Shown: positions 59,301 through 64,000 of the stretch, piece after piece
How positions within the stretch are numbered: the first letter of the stretch is position 1
Layout: each line of letters starts with the position of its first letter
DNA from: Tubiluchus corallicola
Lineage: Eukaryota; Priapulida; Priapulimorpha; Priapulimorphida; Tubiluchidae
Reading direction: 5' to 3'
DNA length: 64,000 nt
Assembly: GCA_030141605.1 (NCBI GenBank)
Contig: JAQGDQ010000499.1
Coordinates: 1 to 64,000 of the forward strand
Notes under the pieces: model-generated
Seen by the model: the letters and a program-made list of their open reading frames with translations, nothing else
The model's database searches: none
Told to the model about the DNA's origin: nothing
Position numbers and translations under genes: made by a program

Positions 59301-62300
59301 ATATTGTGTAGACCCTGATGGAAATGCACATGCTTGCATTGCCAGCAACCCATTGATGAGCCACTGAATGCACCGACCTCTATGTTGCAAGTCATAAATA
59401 AGCTTTGCTTTTTTGATGCAAGCATTGAGTTAAACAGTGAGTTAAGTGGCGACAGCAGTCAGGGCCTATTTCAGCCTAAGCGAGGCCCGGGGTAGTGGAA
59501 CGTGTGAGGCCCGCTCGGGGGGGGGGGGGGGGGAAGCGCCATCATGGTTGGCGCCCAGAAAATTTTTGAACTGTCAGAGAAGCATTTTCGAAGAGAAAAT
59601 ATGGAGTTATACAGTTGTTAAAGGAAAGAACAATTGAAAGAAAAACTGCTTTATTATCAAGGCCAGTCCTTAATACTTGTCAAATAGTCAAATCACCTCG
59701 GCGCGAGGCCCCCTGGAGGGTGAGGCTCCGGGGAAGTATCCCCATTTCCCCCTGAAATAGGCCCTGACAGCAGTGAGTTAAACAGTGAGTTAAATAGCGA
59801 CAGTACTTTTCAAACTGTAATTCTTACTGGGTGTCTCTCCTTCAATTACCACTAAGGCAAAATCACAGCGCTTATCTTTGTACGGAAGTGTTTCAGCTTC
59901 ACAAACCATCACACCAATTTCCAGTCTCCCTGCTACAGTATCAAGAATCGTTATTTCACCGTTAGTGTTAAGATTCACCAGACTGCAAAGGAAGTAAATG
60001 CGACTAAGAACTTTATTGTTACAGGAAAAATCATTAGTAGAAATTCGGTTGTAGTTTCTTCCCTGCAGCTCAAATCTTAGCAAGCCAGCCTTCACCACTC
60101 AACGCCAGGTTAGGTAGTTATGGCAGGACCGAAACCTAGTTCGCTATCAAGAGTAGCTTTTTAGCTGAGCTATTGAATGGCTGAGTTGTCTTAACCACGT
60201 TTTAGCGCGTTTACGTGCAACATCCTTAATGAGGCATTAAATGGTCAAATGCAATATGGCAGATAAAACTGCCTCAAAGCAGTGGCTACCCAGCCATTCA
60301 CTAAGCAGGACTGACATTGTTTAACTTTGACCACTAAGCATGAGCTATTATTATACTCGGTCGTTCCTCTCGACCCAAATTTGCAATGAAAAGTTGATAA
60401 TGATCTTACAGGATTTGCACCATCTAACAGTTCTAACTACTAGGCTTTTGTTATTAATTCTTATCACTGGCTTTGCCGTAGTTACTCGTAAGAACAAGTC
60501 CGCTGAGTCCATCTATTTCAGTGAAGTATTTTCTTAGCTTACTTAGTGAAGTATTTTCACCTACAAGAATTTCTTTAGAATTAACGGTCTCGAAGCATTA
60601 TTTCTGAGTTCTATCAACATGTTCAATAATCAGGCATCACATGACCTGCAGACGCAGTTTCATATCTAGAACTTTTCAAGTGACCAGACCACCCCGACCA
60701 AGTGAGCAGAACCTGGCAAGAAGATCAGGACACAAGATACTGATAACCTGCGTGACACACTGGTCACTAGTTCATCCTTCAAACCCAAGATTTCTTACGA
60801 AGGTTGTCCAGGACGAAGAGTGGGTGACCCTACAGGTAAACACTACAGGTAACCAAGTGGTGAAAATAAGGGGACACGTGGTGCTGTAAAATACGCGAGG
60901 GGGCTCACGTAACTGGAAAAAGAGGCTCCTGTAAATAGCATTTCCAAACATGAGTGTGACCTTCAGCAAAACATGAGTGTGACCTTCAGCAAAACATGAG
61001 TGTGACCTTCAGCCAAACATGAGTGTGACCTTCAGTCAAACATAAGTGTGACCTTCAGCAAAAGTAATTATGATTACGCGTCACTGTACTCAACAGATGC
61101 AATTTAAAGAAGCGATAGCTGATAATGGTTCTTACTCTTGTTAAGGTATAGGCCTACAGCATCAAATATTTTGTACAAGCGGCCATACTCGGTCGGGCAT
61201 ATTTATCTGTGTAATATACACTGACATCTTAAGTTTATGAAGTTAACGGACAAGAAAAGGGGTAGCTGAAGCAGGCTTCAGAAAAATCCCCTTAAAAAAA
61301 TTGTTCTACTTTACAGCAGTTTTATGCGTATATCGTACTCGTGTTGAAAGGAATTTCTCTTTGTCTTCATTTTAAATCTCCCGCAATAGTGACCTACGCC
61401 ACGTAAGTCAGGGGAAGAAAGATCAATGTTAAATTATGTCCCAAAAAACTTTCCATGCAAATCTGTATTACTTAGCTTTTCGCTTACCTACTGGAAAGAC
61501 TTATGCAACTAGAAAAGAAAATTGTCAATTATTTAAAATGTTTTCATCAATTGGTAAAATTTCGCTGACTCACCCTCCAGGGTGCACCACTCACTAACCA
61601 AAAACGTATTTTTAATCTTATTGACAGGATACAGTAATTTTAAATTTTATTTAATTAGTGACGTGTGTGCTACGAATGCTCTGATTATTTTTTCAAAGTT
61701 TACACAACGTTATCTGAACTTGTTTCAAATGACCTGTCGTTAAAATGGCTGCGCTCAACGGTCATCGGGTGGAGTTTAAATTTACATGTTTTATACACGT
61801 TACTGCCGATTGAAGTCCTGTATATAAAAAGGCAGTACGAAGTTTTCCAGCTTTATGTTTATGGTGGGCTTTCTTGTGCTTTAAATAAATTTGCTATTAC
61901 TATACTATTACTATCCCAGGCCAGAATATTTGCTGTACTTGTGTAAATTACCAAAATTAATGTTAAAACTAATAAACTGTTAGAAGAAAAAGGACATGAT
62001 GCAGTTTTAAAAACGTTCGTGGTGTGTTCTGTTTTTTGAGGATTTCAAACTATCTCAGACAAAATTGCAAACCGTACAATATCATATCCATAACACTGTG
62101 CAAATACTCGAGTTTAATAAGGATTTAGGAGAAAAGGGACTTACTCTTTATAACTCATAAGGATGAATTCAAGTCCCGGATGGCCATTCTTCGTGGACCC
62201 ATCAGTGGTCTTGTGCTTGGTATTCAGATTTGCTGTAAGTGAGCCTACTGGTTCGCTAGGACAACATTTGAACGTCCATACCATTTGCGTAAATGTTGGA

Positions 62301-63225
62301 TTTTCTGTGTGAGAATACTTCACTGATATTGTGACTTCAGCTGAAGAGCTGTCAGTTCTGACATGTACCCAAGCAGTTAGTTCATAGTGACTCTTTACGT
62401 GCGCGTTCAGTTTCTTCATGATAGATATATCAGCCACAAATGTTTGTTTGTTCTCAACCCACTGACTGATGGTTGAGATTGCGAACTTGTCTGCTGTCAC
62501 GTTATCCTTTGTTGTTAGCGAGCATCTTACAGCATCTGTCCCGTAAATGCTCGTCCCAGACAGTTTAAGTATTAGAGTTCCGGTGAGCTCTTTGTCCCAC
62601 ACAACTGCACTGTACGCTTGTTGTCCAAATTGTACAGCAGCAGTCCATTTTTTATTTACAGTAATCACCAAGAGCGCTCGACCAAAATGGCGGCGGTTTT
62701 CTTGTTTAGCAACATTCAGTACAATATGGTACGTGCTTTCTTCTGGCAATATGGCGGCAATAGTAATTACACCCGTGGCTTCATTTATTCTGAATTTTCC
62801 GTCTGCCTGACTCTCTGCAATAAACCAGGTAATTATACAATAGTACAGGGTTGCTTGAAAACCAGTTGTTCCCATATCTACACACATACATTCCTACTAT
62901 GTGCTTAAAATGCATTTCTATCAAAGAGCCATACATGTTGCATGCGGGTCTTTCATTCTCACTCTCAGAGAATGTCAGAAATCAAAAGTAAGCGTAAAAT
63001 AATGATAATGAATCGTCAGGCAATCAGAAGAGTTGAGTTTTGGAATTTTATTACTGCCTGATTGATTTATTGATTGCTATTTATTTCAGCATATAAAACA
63101 TAAAGTATTTACAACATTTACCAACCATTTGCAAAACTGTAAACCAACTTGCTTTTCTTCTCTTTGTCTTCAAAATCCAAATCCGTGGCTCTTATTGCAT
63201 GTGGTTGAGTAGCCAGGACAGTGCC
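56345..63225 (-). CDS. Cadherin-repeat single-pass membrane protein, 3' five exons
   Basis: Probable calcium-dependent adhesion protein of the cell surface. Exons in transcript order: 63225-63126, 62814-62145, 59982-59828, 57749-57629, 56753-56345, joined in matching phases (1, 2, 1, 2) and giving about 484 residues. Cadherin-repeat features: IRATDLDFEDKEKKSKLVYSF, then GKFRINEATGVITIAAILPE, later GLEFILMSYKD, then LNTNGEITILDTVAGRLEI. Two repeats are recognisable; the calcium motifs in the last are weak. The membrane helix VLMVVGVLLLVIACVQAALI is followed by CRECIKSKKR as stop-transfer. The 137-residue tail is Ser/Thr-rich with an acidic stretch (EGDEEDADQDQEEQED) and has no recognisable catenin-binding region. 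The 5' end lies beyond 64000. Family confident, orthologue unknown. Confidence 0.83.
57883..58507 (+). mobile_element. TTAA-flanked MITE, family B, copy 2 (625 bp)
   Basis: TTAA lies at 57883-57886 and 58504-58507. The left end AGCAAAACCGGACC and right end GTCTTCCT are related to copy 1 at 12030-12604, and many interior blocks align. The terminal inverted repeat is more decayed. It lies in the intron before the transmembrane exon of the cadherin-like gene. Confidence 0.78.
59460..59766. mobile_element. Short hAT MITE with perfect 8-bp TSD (307 bp)
   Basis: CAGGGCCTATTTCAG at the left and CTGAAATAGGCCCTG at the right form a perfect 15-bp terminal inverted repeat. ACAGCAGT lies on both sides (59452-59459 and 59767-59774). 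It shares both ends and the block GAGTTATACAGTT...ATCAAATAGTCAAAT with the element at 53322-53820 but lacks about 230 internal bases, including the transposase remnant. It contains a run of about 18 G. It lies in a cadherin-gene intron. Confidence 0.92.
60948..61064. repeat. 23-bp tandem array, 5 copies
   Basis: The unit is ATGAGTGTGACCTTCAGCAA followed by AAC, with small variants. It is intronic in the cadherin-like gene. Confidence 0.93.
61243..61884 (+). mobile_element. TTAA-flanked MITE, family A, copy 2 (642 bp)
   Basis: TTAA lies at 61243-61246 and 61881-61884, with ends CGGACAAGAAAAGG and TTCTTGTGCT. It aligns along its length with 2235-2912 in the same orientation. It lies in the cadherin-gene intron before the exon at 59982. 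Confidence 0.8.
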
Positions 63226-63485
63226 CTAAACCACAATATCTTAATGTTTATTTAAAAAGCTATTATTAATAATTAAATAAATAAATAATACTTTTAAACC
63301 CACTTAAGCTAAATTGTTTAGTGTGCGAAGCTTATCTCTTTCTCTGTGGGATTCTATCTATTAGAAAAATCAAACAAGTACAATGGGAAAGAGGAAAATA
63401 ACAAGTGACCCTCATTCAACTCTATTATTGAAGCAATATGTGGTTACATATATATTGCATGATTATTTAAGTTAACTATCATACT

Positions 63486-63776
63486 CTCCATCTCCATCTA
63501 TCTCTATTTATCTATCTATCTCTATCTATCCATCCATCCATCATTCCATTCATACATCCGTCCGTCCATCATCCATCCATCCATCCATCATTCCCTCCAT
63601 CCATCCATCCATCCATCCATCCATCCATCCATCCATCCATCCATCCATCCATCCATCCATCCATCCATCCATCCATCCATCCATCCATCCATCTATCCAT
63701 CTATCTATCCATCTATCCATCTATCTATCTATTTAATATCTATCTATCTACCTATTAATCTACTCTCTCTCTCCCT

Positions 63777-63811
<35 letters not shown>
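63486..63811. repeat. (CATC)n/(CTAT)n/(CT)n microsatellite
   Basis: Compound tetranucleotide tract: TCTA, then a long pure CATC run near 63590-63690, then CTAT, then CT. It lies upstream of the first visible exon of the cadherin-like gene, in an intron. Nothing recognisable follows to 64000. Confidence 0.96.
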
Positions 63812-63815
<4 letters not shown>

Positions 63816-64000
63816 ACGACTTGATAAAAGAGAAAATATGCATTCTAGTCACTCTGTCAGCATAAAAAGTTCATATCACTAGTCTAGAGTATTTTTAATT
63901 TTAACCTAGTTAAAACAAGGTTACCATACTGCTCCGCTATAAATTAAAATGGCTTTGTGAAAAGCCGCTCTTACAGATTTACCACATTCAAATTTTCATA

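Noticed and set aside
60641-60889. 82-codon plus-strand frame with balanced composition and a possible donor at its end
   Set aside because: No family motif recognised and no partner exon nearby, in an intron of a minus-strand gene.
62141-62887. ATG near 62887 as the start of the cadherin-like protein
   Set aside because: A strong acceptor GGTTTATTGCAG at 62815 precedes the cadherin block and joins in phase to an upstream exon encoding more of the same repeat.

Overview
The window is nuclear DNA of a metazoan, almost certainly an invertebrate. It holds spliced genes with GT-AG introns in matching phases, long repeat-filled introns, AT-rich non-coding sequence, and remnants of hAT, LTR, LINE and TTAA-target transposons. 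I cannot name the phylum from the sequence alone. There are no prokaryotic genes, operons or CRISPR arrays.

Four protein-coding genes can be assembled exon by exon. (1) Plus strand, 3-34511: a GABA-B receptor subunit most like GABBR2. It has 18 exons in the window, lacks its N-terminus, and encodes about 1,013 residues from the Venus-flytrap ligand-binding domain through seven transmembrane helices to the cytoplasmic tail. Its first visible intron is 17 kb long. (2) Minus strand, 45836-37583: a complete mitochondrial-type Xaa-Pro aminopeptidase 3 (XPNPEP3), 8 exons, 520 residues. It converges tail to tail on the receptor. (3) Minus strand, 52391-47379: a complete cytosolic-type thymidine kinase (TK1), 7 coding exons, 241 residues. 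A probable 5' UTR exon and an E2F-type palindrome with an adjacent CCAAT box lie upstream. (4) Minus strand, 63225-56345: the 3' five exons of a cadherin-repeat membrane protein, with a single transmembrane helix and a 137-residue cytoplasmic tail. Its 5' part lies beyond the window.

Most of the rest is repeat. Receptor intron 1 (150-17290) carries long simple-sequence tracts, a 38-bp tandem array, TTAA-flanked MITEs and a LINE relic. Later receptor introns hold a solo LTR with a 5-bp target duplication, an internally deleted hAT element with a perfect 8-bp duplication, another TTAA MITE, a 1.7-kb 39-bp minisatellite with a 705-bp higher-order period, and a 56-bp array. XPNPEP3 intron 2 holds a LINE fragment with one nonsense codon. 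TK1 intron 6 holds a Gag fragment. A hAT element lies just upstream of TK1, and a shorter relative lies in a cadherin-gene intron.

The genes do not form a pathway; they are ordinary neighbours (GPCR signalling, mitochondrial peptide processing, dTMP salvage, cell adhesion). I found no convincing new multi-gene system. The most distinctive observations are the two-level minisatellite, the TTAA MITE group, the hAT copies with intact boundaries, the E2F/CCAAT cluster at TK1, and a GC-AG intron in XPNPEP3 whose donor sequence is duplicated next door.
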